Origin: Chamaecrista fasciculata
Taxonomy: Eukaryota; Streptophyta; Magnoliopsida; Fabales; Fabaceae
Direction: 5' to 3'
Length of the DNA: 64,000 nucleotides
Assembly: GCA_003254925.1 (NCBI GenBank)
Contig: QANZ01042365.1
Location: 34,843 to 98,842 of the forward strand
Each line of letters starts with the position of its first letter. Within the stretch, counting starts at the first letter, position 1. This document shows positions 1-20,046 of this stretch, one piece after another. The notes below the pieces were generated by a model. The model made no database searches and was not told the origin of the DNA. It worked only from the letters and a program-made list of their open reading frames with translations. The position numbers were made by a program, and so were the translations under genes.

Positions 1-26
1 TATATATATATATATATATATATATT
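1..26. repeat. TA dinucleotide microsatellite
   Basis: An uninterrupted (TA)n run at the window edge, which may continue to the left. A short CA-rich tract follows at about 41-53. It lies just upstream of the cullin gene. Confidence 0.9.
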
Positions 27-191
27 TTACTTTTTCTCCAACACGCACACACACCTCTGTATGTTTGGATGGAAGATTATGGAGGAAAACAGCAGAGAAA
101 GAAAGGTCCTTCTTTTTAGTGTTATCTTCTTATTTTTTGGTGTTAAACAATATAAGTAAATGATTGAAAAATCGTAAATTTTATAGAGTAC

Positions 192-3100
192 ATGATGGGC
201 ATTCTCTTTGAAGATGGATGGGTATGTGTGCAACCAGTAATGCAAAAGGCTACCGAAATCTTGGACGAATCAACAGACGAGAAATTGACTTCACAACAAT
301 ATATGGATATTTACTCGTATCCTTTTTCTTGAATTTTCATCTCGATTAACTCTTGACTCTACAATTTTATTAGTATTTCTAATCTTATTTAATTGTATAT
401 ACAGCATTGGGTCTTATTTATGCGCTTACCTTAATTTCATTCAGAAAGATTTATAACATGGGTTGCTCACAGCATGGTGAGCAGCTTTACAACAAATATG
501 TGCAACATTTTGATAATTACATGCAACTCAAGGTTGATTGGCGGAAAATCGTCTCCCATATTACAAACCTGTTGTTTCAATTTTTTTTTTTGGCAAAAAT
601 ATATTTTTCGTCTTTAAATTTTACATCAATTTTTTATTTTGTCTCTACAATTGATTTCTTAACAATTTTATATTACATGTCATTAGTCACATAAAGTTTA
701 CTAGTAATTCATTGGATGAAATTAGAATAAAAGATAAATGGATCAAAATATAAAATTTTAAAGACAAAATTGATATAAAGTCTAAAAACGAAAAAGTACT
801 TTTACCTTCGTCTTTTCTTAATTAATGTGATTCTATTCTTTGTTGTTGATTCTTTTAGGTGATTCCATGTATAGTAGAGAAGCATGATGTCTATAAGCTA
901 AGGGAGCTTGTCCTAAGATGGAAAATTACTAAAGATATGGCTAGGAAGCTTTCACACATGTTTGCCTATCTTGATAGGTACTATGTACCCCAATCCAAAA
1001 ACAAGTCATTGAAAACGGTTGGAGTTTCTTCTTTTCGAGATTTGGTGAGTTTTCAAATTTTCTTGACACCTTAATCATTTAATGGATTAGATAAAATATA
1101 TTCTTACGAAAAAAAAAGGGTTAGATAAAATATATAATGATATATAAATGTATCCTAATTCCTAACTATGTCCCCATTTGGTCATTACAGGCTTACATGG
1201 AGGTTAAGGGTGAACTTATGAATGTCGTAATTACTATTGTAAGTTATATATTCTTTACATTTTGATGGTACACTGCGCATATGAGTGTTGTTATTTATGG
1301 CTATTGCATTGGAATAACCATTTATACGGTGGAATATAACAGATTGATAAAGAACGTGAAGGAGAGCAAATTGAAAAGTCGTTGTTGAAAGACGTTATGA
1401 ATGTGATAGTTGAAATATGCGCGGAGAAATGGGACCTATATGTGAATGATTTTGAGAAACATATATTGGATGGTACTTCTGATTACTACAGAAGGAAAGC
1501 AACGAAGTGGATTGATGAGGATGACTTATCATTTCCAAAATACTTGGTGAAGGCAAGATCTCTCAAGCCTCTAAATAATATTATACTGTTGTGTGTAGTA
1601 AATGATACGAGTCTCACATCGGGTAGTTAGCTGAAAGTAAAGCACTGTATAAGACTTTGGGTTTTTCAACCTCAATAGCTAGTTTTTGAGGTGTAGTTCT
1701 CCTAAAGGCTTATACTCATATCAATAAACTTACTCACATAAGCCTCTTTTATTTTGTTGATTGTATAGGCTGAGGAATGCTTGAAAGTGGAAAGGGAAAG
1801 AGAGCGTGATTATCTGCATTCCACCTCTGGGAACAAATTGATAGAGGTCAGCATACACACATCTATGACTTATAATCTAAAGTTTTTTTAGTGGATAGAA
1901 CTTTGAAACAAAGTATTCGTTTAATAAAAGTTTTTATTAAAAGACCAGCCCAAATTTGATTATGATAGGTGACACGTGTCCTCTTGGCCACTCTGATTGT
2001 TATGAGTTTGTTGTTATTTGATTCCTTTATTGGTGAGCTGTACAGTATCTTGATTTCAAAGTACTTTTTTCTAAGAAAAATGTCAATCCAAACGACCCAA
2101 AGTGCCTTCTATTTCTTGTGATGGATTTGATTCAGTTACAGTTACGGGCATCCCTTCTTTCATTATAGTTTTCTTTGAAGTTTACCCTTTTTCTTGTTGT
2201 CTTAATGTAAAATAAAAGGATCTATTTTATTAACATCAATATTATTCACTTTTCTCTTTGGTAGAGAGTGGAACAAGAATTATTGGTGAACCCTTCAAAT
2301 CAGTTATTTGAGAATGAGGACTCTGGGTGCCATGCCTTGCTTAGAGATATTAAGGTATTGACTGTGTCACATAATTACTTCTCTGGTTGATGATATTGAC
2401 TTATAGTTACATTATTTCCCCCCATGAGCATTTTGTTCAAGTGTTTCTTCCTCTTTGTCATGTTTAGATGGATGATCTCTCAAGGTTGTTTAGACTTTAC
2501 CAAAATTTAACTGCAAACTTGGAATACATTGCTAAAGTATTCAAGCAGGTATTGTTTGTGATCATAATCTTTTTTACTCTCTTAATCTTTTCACAATGCC
2601 TGGAATTGTTGATATTATGCTTCCTTGTTGCAGTTTATTATAGCTAAGGGTACAACATTGGTCGAAGAAGCTGAAGAATCTAATAAGTGTCAGGTCTATA
2701 TCATACAAGTTTATCGTCATCTTGGCATTTTGGCATTTGCAGTTAAACTCACTAATATTTCTGATTTTGGTGCTAATTACTCTCACTCATATTTTAATTT
2801 ACTCTTTTTTGCCAGACTTCGTCTACCAAGGGGGCCAGTAATCAAGAACCAGTTAGTTGCCACACTTTTTTTTATGTTTTTTTTTTAAATTGTATTGATC
2901 GTTGAGGATTTTTTAAAAGTTAAATATGTTTCTTCAGGTTTTGATCAGAGGATTCATTCAACTCTACGACCAGTATATTGTTTATGTTAATGAATGCTTT
3001 ATGCAACACACCCTGTTCCAAAAGGTTTAATTTGTTGTTGATTTCATTGGGATTATTATATTTCAGCATGTTATTAATTTTTGAATGATGTATATATTCA

Positions 3101-5283
3101 GGCATTCAAAGAAGCTTTTGAGGTTTTTTGTAATAAATCTGTTGGTGGTGTTTCAACTGCGGAACTGTTAGCCATATTCTGCGACTATACTCTCAACGTT
3201 AAGAGAGGTGGGGGTGAGACTTCGATGGATGAGACAATAGAAAAAGACCTTGAGAAGGTAGTTTTTAGTTAACGGTTGTTATGGTTATTGGCATTTTGAT
3301 CAATATGGTTAATTCTGTTGCTAAATTTGTTTAAACTTTACAGGCAGTCAACCTTATTCATTTTTTTCATGATAAGGATCTTTTCGCGGAGTTCTCCAGG
3401 TTATTTTGTTAAAAAAATGTATTTAAGATCCTTAAGTTTTACGTTGAAGACACAAAACACGAGTTTTAAGAGTTGATAGATAAATTCTTGAGTTTTCAAC
3501 CTCGATCACTCAATACTTTTTTGTTGACCTTACGTTCAATTATCAGTGTCAAAAGAGTGAAGCCTTTTAAAAGTGTTGAATGATCGAAATTGAAAATTCA
3601 AATGGCTCTGTCTGACAACTTATTTGAACTTAAAAGTGTTTTGTGCTCTCGAGCTAAAACTAAGGAATTCTCAGTACATTTTTACTGTTTTTTTTTAAAT
3701 GAAGTTAGTTCCTATATATATCTTTGGTTTATTACAGTCAACATCATTCATAGTAAAACATGTTATATGTTGGCAGGAAGAAGCTAGCTCGCAGATTACT
3801 ACAAGAACGGAGTGCAAGTGAGGATAATGAAAGGAGTTTCTTGTCAAAGATAAAGCAGCAACTAGGTCCACAATTCAGCTCAAAGATGGAGGGGATGGTT
3901 AGTTAACCTTGTTTTTCATTCAAAGCTAAAGCAGTTTTGTCTTTTGTTTAGTTAATGAAATCATGTTTTTGTTGTGTACTAGGTTACAGACTTGGCATTA
4001 AGTCGGGATAGACAAACCAAGTTCGACGATTATATCCATAACTGTCCAGAAGTCAATCCTGGAATTGATTTTACAGCCACAGTTCTTACCACAGTATTCT
4101 GGCCTAGTTACAAGTCTTTTGACCTCAACCTCCCTTTAGAGATGGTATAATAATAATAAGAAGAAGAAAAGTTTGATTGAACACAAAAAACCTTATTCTT
4201 GTTTTGGTTGTATAGAAAACAGATCTTATTGTAAATGCATATTTTGGTTTCAGGTCAAGTGCTTGGAGGCTTTTAAGGGCTTTTATGAAACAAGGACTAA
4301 ACGCAGAAAAGTCACATGGATTTACTCATTGGGAAGTTGCATTATCAATGCCAAGTTTGAATCAAAAACATTTGATCTAGTTGTGACAACCTCTCAGGTG
4401 ATCCCTTTTCCTCCCATTTCACCTTTATTTTGTTTATATACAGAGTTAATAATTAGAACATATGACATGAAAAGAAATCTTGCATTATGCTCTAAAGAAA
4501 ATTAACATGTTTTTGACAGGCTGCTCTACTACTACTATTCAACAGTTCAGATAGACTGTGTTATTCGGAAATTATGAATCAATTGAACTTGAGCCATGAA
4601 GATGTGGTTAGATTACTCCATTCCCTATCATGCGGAAGATATAAGATACTTAATAAGCATCCCAAAACACAATCTATATCTCCAACCGACGTCTTTGAAT
4701 TCAACTCCAAATTTACTGACAAAATGAGGAGGATTAAGGTGTGTCATCATTGTAATTTGTTGAATTTTGAAATATGTGTGAGCTTGGTTTGGTTGCTTTT
4801 CTCTCGGCTCTTCTCTTCCTATATGAACCAACGTGATAATAAAACTGATACTCCTTTTTTTTTTGTAGATCCCTCTGCCACTGGTTGAGGAGAGGAAGAA
4901 GGTAATTGAAAATGTTGACATGGATAGGCGGCATAGTATTGATGCAGCAATTGTGCGTATTATGAAGTGTAAGAAAGTTTTGGGTTATCAACAATTAGTT
5001 TCGGAAACTGTGGAGTATTTGAGCCACTCTTTCAAGGTATATCATATGTGCTCTGTTAAACCAGCTTTTGATGCTCTTAAGATATTAAACTAATATAACT
5101 TGTATCATATGCACCATGTTTTTGTTTGGTTTAGCTTTATATATTTCATCTACTAATTCAATTTGCAATTGTGGATTGTAGCCCGACATCAAATTAATCA
5201 AAAAGCGGATTGAAGATCTCATCACTCGAAGCTATTTGGAAAGGGACCAGGAAAATCAAAACATCTTCAAATATTTAGCATAG
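192..5283 (+). CDS. CUL1-like cullin, 19 exons
   Basis: Divergent CUL1-type cullin, the scaffold of SCF ubiquitin ligases: the N-terminal half binds SKP1/F-box adaptors and the C-terminal half binds RBX1. Exons: 192-316, 445-532, 859-1044, 1191-1238, 1343-1552, 1769-1846, 2265-2354, 2468-2548, 2634-2693, 2816-2851, 2938-3024, 3102-3257, 3344-3399, 3777-3897, 3983-4144, 4254-4397, 4520-4738, 4869-5036, 5182-5283. They join in frame to 738 residues, the normal plant CUL1 length. Visible landmarks are IYNM near residue 43, [62 protein letters not shown], and the neddylation segment IVRIMK (probable acceptor Lys682) before the YLA end typical of CUL1. ATG 192 is the first in-frame ATG after a stop at 165-167; ATG 195 is also possible. 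The intron after exon 5 appears to be GC-AG. Introns 2 and 13 carry MITE-like repeats. The sequence differs from canonical CUL1 at many positions, so it may be a fast-evolving paralogue. No frame break was seen. Confidence 0.9.
592..806. mobile_element. MITE-like inverted repeat in cullin intron 2
   Basis: About 215 bp with imperfect terminal inverted repeats. The left end reads GGCAAAAATATATTTTTCG and the right end, reverse-complemented, reads GGTAAAAGTACTTTTTCG, followed by matching AT-rich arms containing GTCTTTAAA. It lies wholly within the intron between 532 and 859. No coding capacity. The superfamily was not determined. Confidence 0.6.
3429..3665. mobile_element. MITE-like palindromic repeat in cullin intron 13
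   Basis: Arms of about 33 bp. The left arm starts TCCTTAAGTTTTACG and holds GACACAAAACACG. The right arm, reverse-complemented, starts TCCTTAGTTTTAGC and holds GAGCACAAAACAC. A second inner pair (CGATCACTCAA and TTGAATGATCG) makes the unit foldable over most of its length. It sits between the exons ending at 3399 and starting at 3777. Confidence 0.6.
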
Positions 5284-5796
5284 TTCAAGCTCCGGCTATT
5301 AGATGTCATTTACTTGTAATAAGGACTAAGGAGGTTTAAGCTCCGGATTGGTAGTGAATTATTATATTTTCATTTTTTTTTTTTTTTGCCAAATGTATCA
5401 GAGTGCATTGGGTGATCTTTTTTCTTTAAGCAATAGCATTGGATGTATTCCGCAAGTTGCAAATTTGATAATAAGGTCTTTTTAAAAAAAAAAAATTGGA
5501 CCTATCTTTCTTTTTATGATTTTTGTTTTAAAATTTTAACAAAGAAGTAATTACTGATAAATAATTTTATTAACTATTTCAGAAATTAACATTTTATTAT
5601 CAAATTATTAAAAATGATAAATAAAAATAATTTTACAAATATTCTGTTATAGATAACAGATATTAAAAAATGAGAATCAGACATAACCAAATGCATTTTC
5701 ACTTTTCATTAAAAATTGATCATTCATGCTCAATACTATTTTTATTATTATTTGGTTTAGCACTAGCAGGGAAAACGAATTACACAATGATGGAAT
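5284..5796. other. Convergent intergenic spacer between the cullin and PEX6
   Basis: 513 bp between the stop codons of two convergent genes. It holds the 3' ends of both transcripts, several T and A homopolymers and AT-rich sequence. No ORF or RNA gene was recognised. Confidence 0.8.
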
Positions 5797-12634
<6,838 letters not shown>

Positions 12635-12700
12635 TTGATAATGCTCGAAATTTTAAACCGATCAAGAAATAAAGCTTGCCAAATTCATACGAACTCGCAC

Positions 12701-12721
12701 AGGAGAGAGAGAGAGAGAGAA
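12701..12721. repeat. GA/CT microsatellite in the PEX6 5' leader
   Basis: A (GA)n run on the plus strand, reading as CT repeats on the PEX6 sense strand about 70-90 bp upstream of its ATG. CT-rich leaders are common in plant genes. A regulatory role is inference only. Confidence 0.8.
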
Positions 12722-12806
12722 CTTCGTCTCTGTTTGTTGCTCTTTCGAGGGTATGATGACGCCTCAAGCTGATGCAGTTGACGTTGGTCTCGTATTGCTT
12801 TGCCAA

Positions 12807-15800
12807 ACTATCTGTCTGTTGAAACGTGAATGAACTTCGATGCCATCGTTTTTTTTATTTTTTTGCTCGAAGGGATGCCATTGGTAAACCGATGGTTTTC
12901 TTCAGTTTCTTGTGGATATGCTTTCGGTATTGAGATTGCACAAGTGATGGGCCTCTACACCAATTCAATTGTTGCTGCTTATGTTTTGGGCCTCCTTGGG
13001 GCCTTTGGTGTTCAGTCAGAATTTATTTCCGTAATTTCTTACCTCTAGAATTTACCTGTATTCTAATTTAGGTGATAAACCATCTCAAAAATAAAAGTTG
13101 TGAAAATAGTCAAAATACAATAGTGTGTAGCTAGGAAGCATGGACACTTCATCTTGATAGCGTGTCGCCGTGTCAGATACGTGTTCGTGTCCAACACCCG
13201 ACACTCACACGACATATATTCATAAGTTTCAGAATATAAATTAATTTTTTATGACTTTATCATGATAGACAATAAAAAATAATATTACATATGACATATA
13301 TTATGAATAGATATTGTAATTTTTAAAATTTTTATCAATATTTATCAAACTTTGACAGCTTAGTTACAAAAACCACTTTGGCATAATTTGAGATGGAAAG
13401 GGGGGAAAAGTCTCCTGCCCTAATCATGCAAAGAATATATTAACATTATAAGTCTGTTTTACTAGTAAAGTAATAATTATACTTTTGTAGCTCATATTTT
13501 ACTGGTAAAAGTAATAATTAGACTTTGTAGCTGATAGAGAACTATTGAAAATTGTTATTACCCTAAACTTGGGTTCCCAAATCCGAACTGTTAAGCCTTT
13601 GAACAAATTTGACTACATCCACTATTTTGGTCTATCTTTACAACAAAAAAGATAAACTCAATGATCAACACAAAAGAGTTTTATAAAAAAAATCCTAAAC
13701 TTTACCTGAAGGTGTACACTTAGCAGCAACGTTAGTGTACTAAATTAAGGTGTCATCATGAATATTCTCAAACTTTTGATTTAGATAATGTAATGAGTTT
13801 GATGGAATACCAGTAAGCCAAATTCGTTGAATGAGAAGGCACGCGTACGGCAAACTTATTATTTGATGGGACTACTCTAGCATCCCATGTTGTAAGTATG
13901 AATCTTGTACGGCCCATACATCAGCGAGCCCAATTATATGCTCTTCTCAATTTCCTACACCACACTAATATTTTTTTTTAAAAAAAAACTATTAAATAAT
14001 GTTATTATTTGTTTTAAGGCAGAGAAAGAGGTAGGGATATATGAGAATAGATACCTATAGTGCCTTTTTGCAAATGAATGGGTGAGGGTGTATTTTTGGC
14101 CGTGGAAGAGAGGAAAAAAAATTACAACATAAATGGATAGGATGAAAAAGAATACCAAATGAATATATAGGGAAAAGACACTATAATAGATCCAACCTCA
14201 GGGATATATATATGGACATATATATACTTGACATCAAATTTTCTCCTGATATATTATCATATTTAAAACCAGAAAAAATAAATACCGGTTTACTTTGTCT
14301 CTCTTTTTTTTTTTTCAAGTTTGCTTATATATATATATATACACACATATAAATTGGTTTGATCATGAAGGGACCTCAGGTGTGAAAACACACATGTTGT
14401 TGTTGTTCAATTCAATGTAATAAATAATTGAATTGAGTAAAATGTGAACCTACACATATATCTCTCCAAGTAGCATATCATGTCATGGCTCATGAAGGCA
14501 ATGCAGGGTCCAATTTTAATCCTAGTCCCCACTTCCCCCGGGTTGTAAAAGCATGGGGTCACATGTTTTTCTCATACCATAATTGTGGTTACCATCTTTC
14601 CACACATGCACTAATGATAAATAGTCTCTTCACTCTTTCAAAATGTTTTAAAAAAATTGTTTTTGGTCAATTAAATTTATGGAAATTAAGTAACCTGAGT
14701 CAATTAATGATATATCAGGCACTTCTTTTCTTTTTTTCAAAAGAATCCAAATTTAAAAATCTCCTAACTTCTTGGCTGTAGGTGCCCCTTTTGATCCTTT
14801 CCATTTATATTTATTATTTAGAGTTGATTTCATGGAAGAAAGAAAAAAAATATGGAGGGCTCAATGGCAGAATAGTTATAACTTGTTTATGTGACCCAGT
14901 GACCCACCTATAGATTTGGGTTATGCCTATTAGGGAATTATGTTGTAGCTGGACCAAGTTTTTCCCTTTTCTAATGGAGCAATGCCCATGGCTCATTCAT
15001 TCTCCACACACCCCAATCATAATTGAGACCTATGACTTAATCATAAGTATTTTGCTTTTAGTATGGAACTATTTAATTTCATAAACTTTAGCAAGCACAA
15101 GCAAAGCTACTTTTCTTTTAGTTTGTTTTTAAAAAGGATGGAAGACATAATTGCTGGGATGCAACGTTGATTGCTGCCATTTCCACTTTCAGTTTAGACA
15201 AATTGACACAAATTAATGCAGATTTGATTCCTCTGTCTCCAGACTCCATACAAGAATCTGCATGGTCTTAACCTGAACACAGAGCAACTGTCATATATGA
15301 AATTCCCAAAAAGAAAAAGAAAAAAGAAGACACTTTTATTTCTCTTTTCCCAAATACATTTCAACTGTGCTTTGAGATCTCACCAAATAAAAGGTGCATG
15401 CATGAGAGATATGTGCAGAATAATAACATAGGACCACCTGCCAACTATTCACATATCTTTGGCCTACAAAAATGAGTAACTTCTAAAATCAAAAGTAGTA
15501 TAATAGTATGTATGAATATGATGACGGGATGAGGAAGTCACAGCCTACCATAGCCATTAAATGAAAATATAACTAAATTATGTATTTAACTTTGATGATT
15601 ATACCTACCAGACACTACTCAGCCATACAACAAGAAGGAATTGATGGCTTCATCATGACCACCAGATCCATTTCAATCCAATACCATGATCAGACCAACA
15701 GTTGTCACATTGAGTAATTGTGATAGCCACATTAGTGTCCATATCATGACTTGATATTTATTTATTGCACATTAAGTGTATTGAGATGACACGTTGGGTG

Positions 15801-16429
15801 ATGATGAGAACCTATCATCATCATCATCATCATCATTATCATCTATGATCTATTAATCTACATTTACCCGTCTTTTTCACTACACTTGTTTACTTTCAAT
15901 TCTAAATTTCTAATACGCCATGGTTCTCATTACAACATGCAATCCAACTCACCCTATGATTCCCACCTTGATGGCTGATGAGCTTTACACATAATATAGC
16001 GTTAATTTATGATTAATCTTTATGTGGGTTGCTTTGGTTACCCATAATTACAAACCCCAAAAGCAACGCAACACTTCAGGATTCCTGCAATTTCTTAAAA
16101 CGAAAAAAAAAAGAAAGGAAAAAGGCAGGTCAGTCATTGCCTTTCACCGAAAAGTGCAAGCACACCTTCGTTTGCCATGACTTTAAATTAAGTAGAGATT
16201 ATAAACAAACATTCTATAAAGTATGTTTCAAAGTCATCTTCATTCTTTAGCCCTGCATGGGTTCATGTGACTTTCACTTCACTACAACTTTCCGCACTCA
16301 CAGAAGGAAGAGATTGAAGCAGTGGTCCTCCAAGAATCTTTCAGGAGAACAACAATATACACTCAGATTAGTTTTCTTTCGTTTTAATACATTCATATCA
16401 TTTAGAAGAGTGACAAATTCTTAGTGGAG
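12807..16429. other. Intergenic region between PEX6 and the NPH3-like gene
   Basis: About 3.6 kb with no supported gene. It holds a truncated dispersed repeat (13129-13345), short TA microsatellites near 8-copy length around 14325-14342, an ATC/CAT trinucleotide run near 15815-15840, and AT-rich filler. The part nearest 16430 should contain the promoter and 5' leader of the NPH3-like gene. The small open frames here have no recognisable domains. Confidence 0.6.
13129..13345 (+). repeat. Dispersed GTGTC-rich repeat, truncated copy
   Basis: Begins AGCTAGGAAGCATGGACAC, followed by GTGTC-rich sequence and an AT-rich stretch ending near TATTGTAATTTTT. It closely matches 41943-42140, and in reverse 58360-58580. 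The fuller copy ends in the inverted form of the same start, so this is a terminal-inverted-repeat element with its right part missing here. Confidence 0.7.
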
Positions 16430-19400
16430 ATGGGTGTCGTTACTATTGCTGAATTGAAGCCTAGCATTTCAGGCAAGAGGTCCTTTCGTCCAAATTCAAG
16501 CATAAGGCATGCCACTGAATGGTATAGTTCTCTGATTCTTGAATATTAGGAGTAATTGTTGCAATTCTGCTTCTCTTCATGTGGGTTTTCAAAAAATGTT
16601 AAGGAAGGGCCTAAATTTTGTAGAAATTGTATTTTTAGAAGAGTCATTTTCACAGTATACCCCATCTTGGAATCTAGCTTCCACGGTGAATTCTCTGCAG
16701 TTTCATCGTGTGGGTATACTATATTGTATTGTCACTTTTCTGTTGGATTCTGAAGGGTCAGTTTTCCTTCAATCTTTTCATAAACGCCTTTTGATTTGCC
16801 CTGCAATACCAAACTATCATGAACTTACGTTAGAAAGCAACACTTGACGAGTCTTTCTGGGTATTAAATGAAAACACTGATTGGTAGAAAAAGATGTAAC
16901 CTTGACATTTGATATAGTCCTTTAAGTAGCCGACAACGACGTGATGCTGTATGGTGAATGTCCAATTCTCATCTGTCAGCAACGTTAAGGCCAATTAATT
17001 TTTGTCTCTCAATTATTACGCATATGCTGCTGTAATAATATAATAATGTTCACCGATTGGCGACTGTGAGAAAAAAACACTCTCTCTGTCTTCACTTACA
17101 ACAGAATATAATATTTATATTATCTTCCCAGCCTGCCAATTATAGAGTGGCTCAAGTGGGTTTTTTCCAATCTTATCTGTGGTGGATGGTCAATGATTTG
17201 GGTATAATGGGTTCCACTGTAGTGGTTCAACCAATCCTTCCATGTTCAATGTTAGCTTAAACTCGTGAGACCATATTGTCTTTAGTAGTCCCACTTATTC
17301 TGTAATTATTGATTTGGGGCCATTCTCACTCACCTAGCTACTTGATCAAGGAAGATTGCATTGTCTTTTGGTTTTGTGGTGTATAAAGCTCATTTGAACT
17401 ACATGTTGTACGTCTAATTCTTTCTAAGTACATGTCACTAGGGGCTCCTCTTGCAAGGTCTCTGACACTTTCATTTTGGTACCAGTTACTATGTATGCTT
17501 GCGGTTGTTGCTATATATTGAAATTTCCATGTCTCTCTTGTACAATGGTTCAACTGGTTTGGTTTGTTACAGGCCAATCTCTGATGTCTCTAGCGACCTT
17601 ACTATTGAAGTAGGAGCATCAAGCTTTGCACTTCACAAGGTAATAAACAACACAGACATAGTTTTCTAACTTGTACATTGTTGTTTAAGAATTTACTCTG
17701 CTCTCAATCCTATTTTTACCAGTCATAACTCTGTTTATTTTATTTTTTATGCATGTGTAACATATTTGAAGAGAATTTCATGCTTAGGATTCATTGCATT
17801 AGACTAACAGACATTAGTTACAGCTAAGGATTCTCACTGACTTCTTTGAAGCATTTGGTGTATCATGGCATAGGAAGCATAAGAGGATTTGGTAGTGAAC
17901 TTTAACCATATACTTACATTTTTTTTACCTGTTTGTTTTTTTTTTCTTTGCAGTTTCCTCTTGTTTCTAAGAGTGGAAAAATCCGAAAACTGCTGCTAGA
18001 AGCAAGAGATTCTAAGGTTTCACGCATAAATCTCCCAATAGTGCCAGGTGGAGTAGAGGAGGCATTTGAGCTAGCAGCCAAATTCTGTTATGGAATCAAC
18101 ATTGAGTTCACCCTCTCAAATGTTGCCATGCTACGTTGTGTTTCCCATTTTCTGGAAATGACAGAAGAATTTGCAGAGAAAAACTTGGAGACCCGGGCTG
18201 AAGCATATCTAAAGGAGACAGTGCTCCCTAACATTTCAAGCTCAATTTCTGTTCTCCATCGCTGCGAAACTCTTCTGCCTACATCAGAAGAGATAAACCT
18301 GGTTAATAGGCTAATAAATGCAATAGCAAATAATGCCTGCAAAGAGCAGCTCACTACTGGCTTGTTAAAACTTGACCACAATTTCCCTTCAAAAACAATC
18401 TCAAGCATGGAGCCAGAAACACCCTCAGATTGGTGGGGGAAATCTCTCAATGTTCTTAATCTTGATTTCTTCCAAAGAGTCCTATCTGCAGTGAAGTCGA
18501 AGGGGCTAAAACAGGACATGATTAGCAAGATTTTGATAAACTATGCTCATAGTTCACTTCAGGGGATTGTTGTTAGGGACCCCAAAGTGGTGAAAGGAAG
18601 TTCACTGGACTTAGAATTGCAGAAGAAACAAAGGGTGATTGTGGAAGCCATAGTTAGCTTGCTACCAACTCAGTCAAGAAAGAGTCCAGTTCCAATGGCA
18701 TTTCTCTCAAGTTTGCTTAAAGCTGCAATATCAGCATCAGCTTCCACTTCTTGCAGGTCTGATTTGGAGAGGAGGATAGGTTTGCAACTTGACCAGGCTA
18801 TTCTTGAAGACATTTTAATTCCAGCAACAACTTTAAATCAGAATTCCCACTGCACAATGTATGACATGGATTCGATTTTGAGGATCTTTTCGATCTTTCT
18901 GAACTTGGATGAGGAAGATGATGAAGATAGTCACTTAAGAGATGAGAGTGAAATGGTATATGACTTTGACAGCCCTGGATCTCCAAAACAAAGCTCAATT
19001 CTCAAGGTGTCCAAGTTGTTAGACAATTATCTTGCTGAAGTAGCATTAGACTCAAACTTGCTGCCTTCGAAGTTCATAGCACTCGCAGAATTGCTCCCAG
19101 ATCATGCACGTATTGTAAGTGATGGACTCTATAGAGCTGTTGATATCTTCCTCAAGGTGAGATTCTGAGAATTCCCTCTCTCTCAAACTATTAAAATTGG
19201 CTAAAATGTACAAAATTCTCAATAAAAATTTTAGTTAATATGCGAAAAACACATTGATCCAAACTTAAAATTAACTATTGTTGTAACTAATAGTAACAAA
19301 GAAACTAAAACAAATGATTTTTTTCAATGAAAATTTTAACAAAATAGATTATCTGCACAAAATCGAAAATTCATGGGTCTTTTATTACTTTCCAAAATTC

Positions 19401-20046
19401 AAGAGGTTTTTGCTTAGTGACCAAAGTTCAGAAGAGTGTTATACATTTTAGCATTATATATATATATATAACCCCATTGTAACTTTTAAGCATAATTTCC
19501 TCACAGGTTCATCCAAATATAAAGGACTCGGAGCGATACCGCCTCTGCAAAACCATAGACAGCCAAAAACTCTCTCAGGAAGCTTGCAGTCATGCAGCCC
19601 AAAATGAAAGGCTTCCAGTGCAAATGGCAGTGCAAGTTCTGTACTTTGAGCAAATTAGGCTTCGAAATGCGATGAATGGGGGACACAACCAGTTGTTTAT
19701 TGCAGGATTGAATGGTCAATTCCCTCAACGTTCAGGAAGTGGTGCTGGAAGTGGAGCCATTTCACCTAGAGATAACTATGCATCAGTCAGAAGGGAGAAC
19801 CGAGAGCTAAAGCTTGAAGTTGCAAGAATGAGGATGAGGCTGACAGATTTGGAGAAAGATCATGTGTCCATGAAACAGGAGCTTGTAAAGTCTCATCCTG
19901 CTAACAAGTTATTTAAGTCTTTCACCAAAAAACTAAGCAAGCTCAATGCTTTGTTTCGGATTAACAGTATTAAGCCAATTGGAGGTAAAACCAGTTCTGA
20001 GAGTCGATTTCCCTTTCAGAAGAGAAGGCGTCACTCAGTTTCATGA
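16430..20046 (+). CDS. BTB/POZ NPH3-family protein, 4 exons
   Basis: Member of the plant NPH3/RPT2-like (NRL) family. These plasma-membrane or endomembrane proteins are thought to be substrate adaptors for CUL3 ligases in phototropin and auxin-transport signalling. Exons: 16430-16521, 17573-17639, 17954-19156, 19507-20046, joining to 633 residues. The N-terminal BTB fold begins around SSDLTIEVGASSFALHKFPL (about residues 36-55). The NPH3 domain includes WWGKSLNVLNLDFFQRVL and continues to ERYRLCKTIDSQKLSQEACSHAAQNERLP across the last junction. Then comes the conserved SPRDNYASVRREN segment, a C-terminal coiled coil (ENRELKLEVARMRMRLTDLE) and a basic tail RRRHSVS. The third-last Ser lies where NPH3 carries its 14-3-3 phosphosite; a similar use here is inference. 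The start MGVVTIAELKPS is typical of one NRL clade. Intron 3 (19157-19506) carries a MITE. It is intact. Confidence 0.95.
19200..19452. mobile_element. MITE-like element in NPH3-like intron 3
   Basis: About 253 bp bounded by a perfect 11-bp inverted repeat, GCTAAAATGTA at the left and TACATTTTAGC at the right. The interior is AT-rich and non-coding. The right flank is a TA microsatellite. It lies entirely between coding exons 3 and 4. Confidence 0.6.

Noticed and set aside
192-5283. Cullin as a pseudogene
   Set aside because: All 19 exons join in frame to a full-length protein with the neddylation site and C-terminus intact; the divergence alone is not evidence of decay.
16539-16847. 102-codon frame in NPH3-like intron 1
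   Set aside because: Lies between two well-supported exons, has no domain and no coding bias that I can see.
18088-18528. 146-codon minus-strand frame in the NPH3-like third exon
   Set aside because: Shadow of the long conserved coding exon on the other strand.
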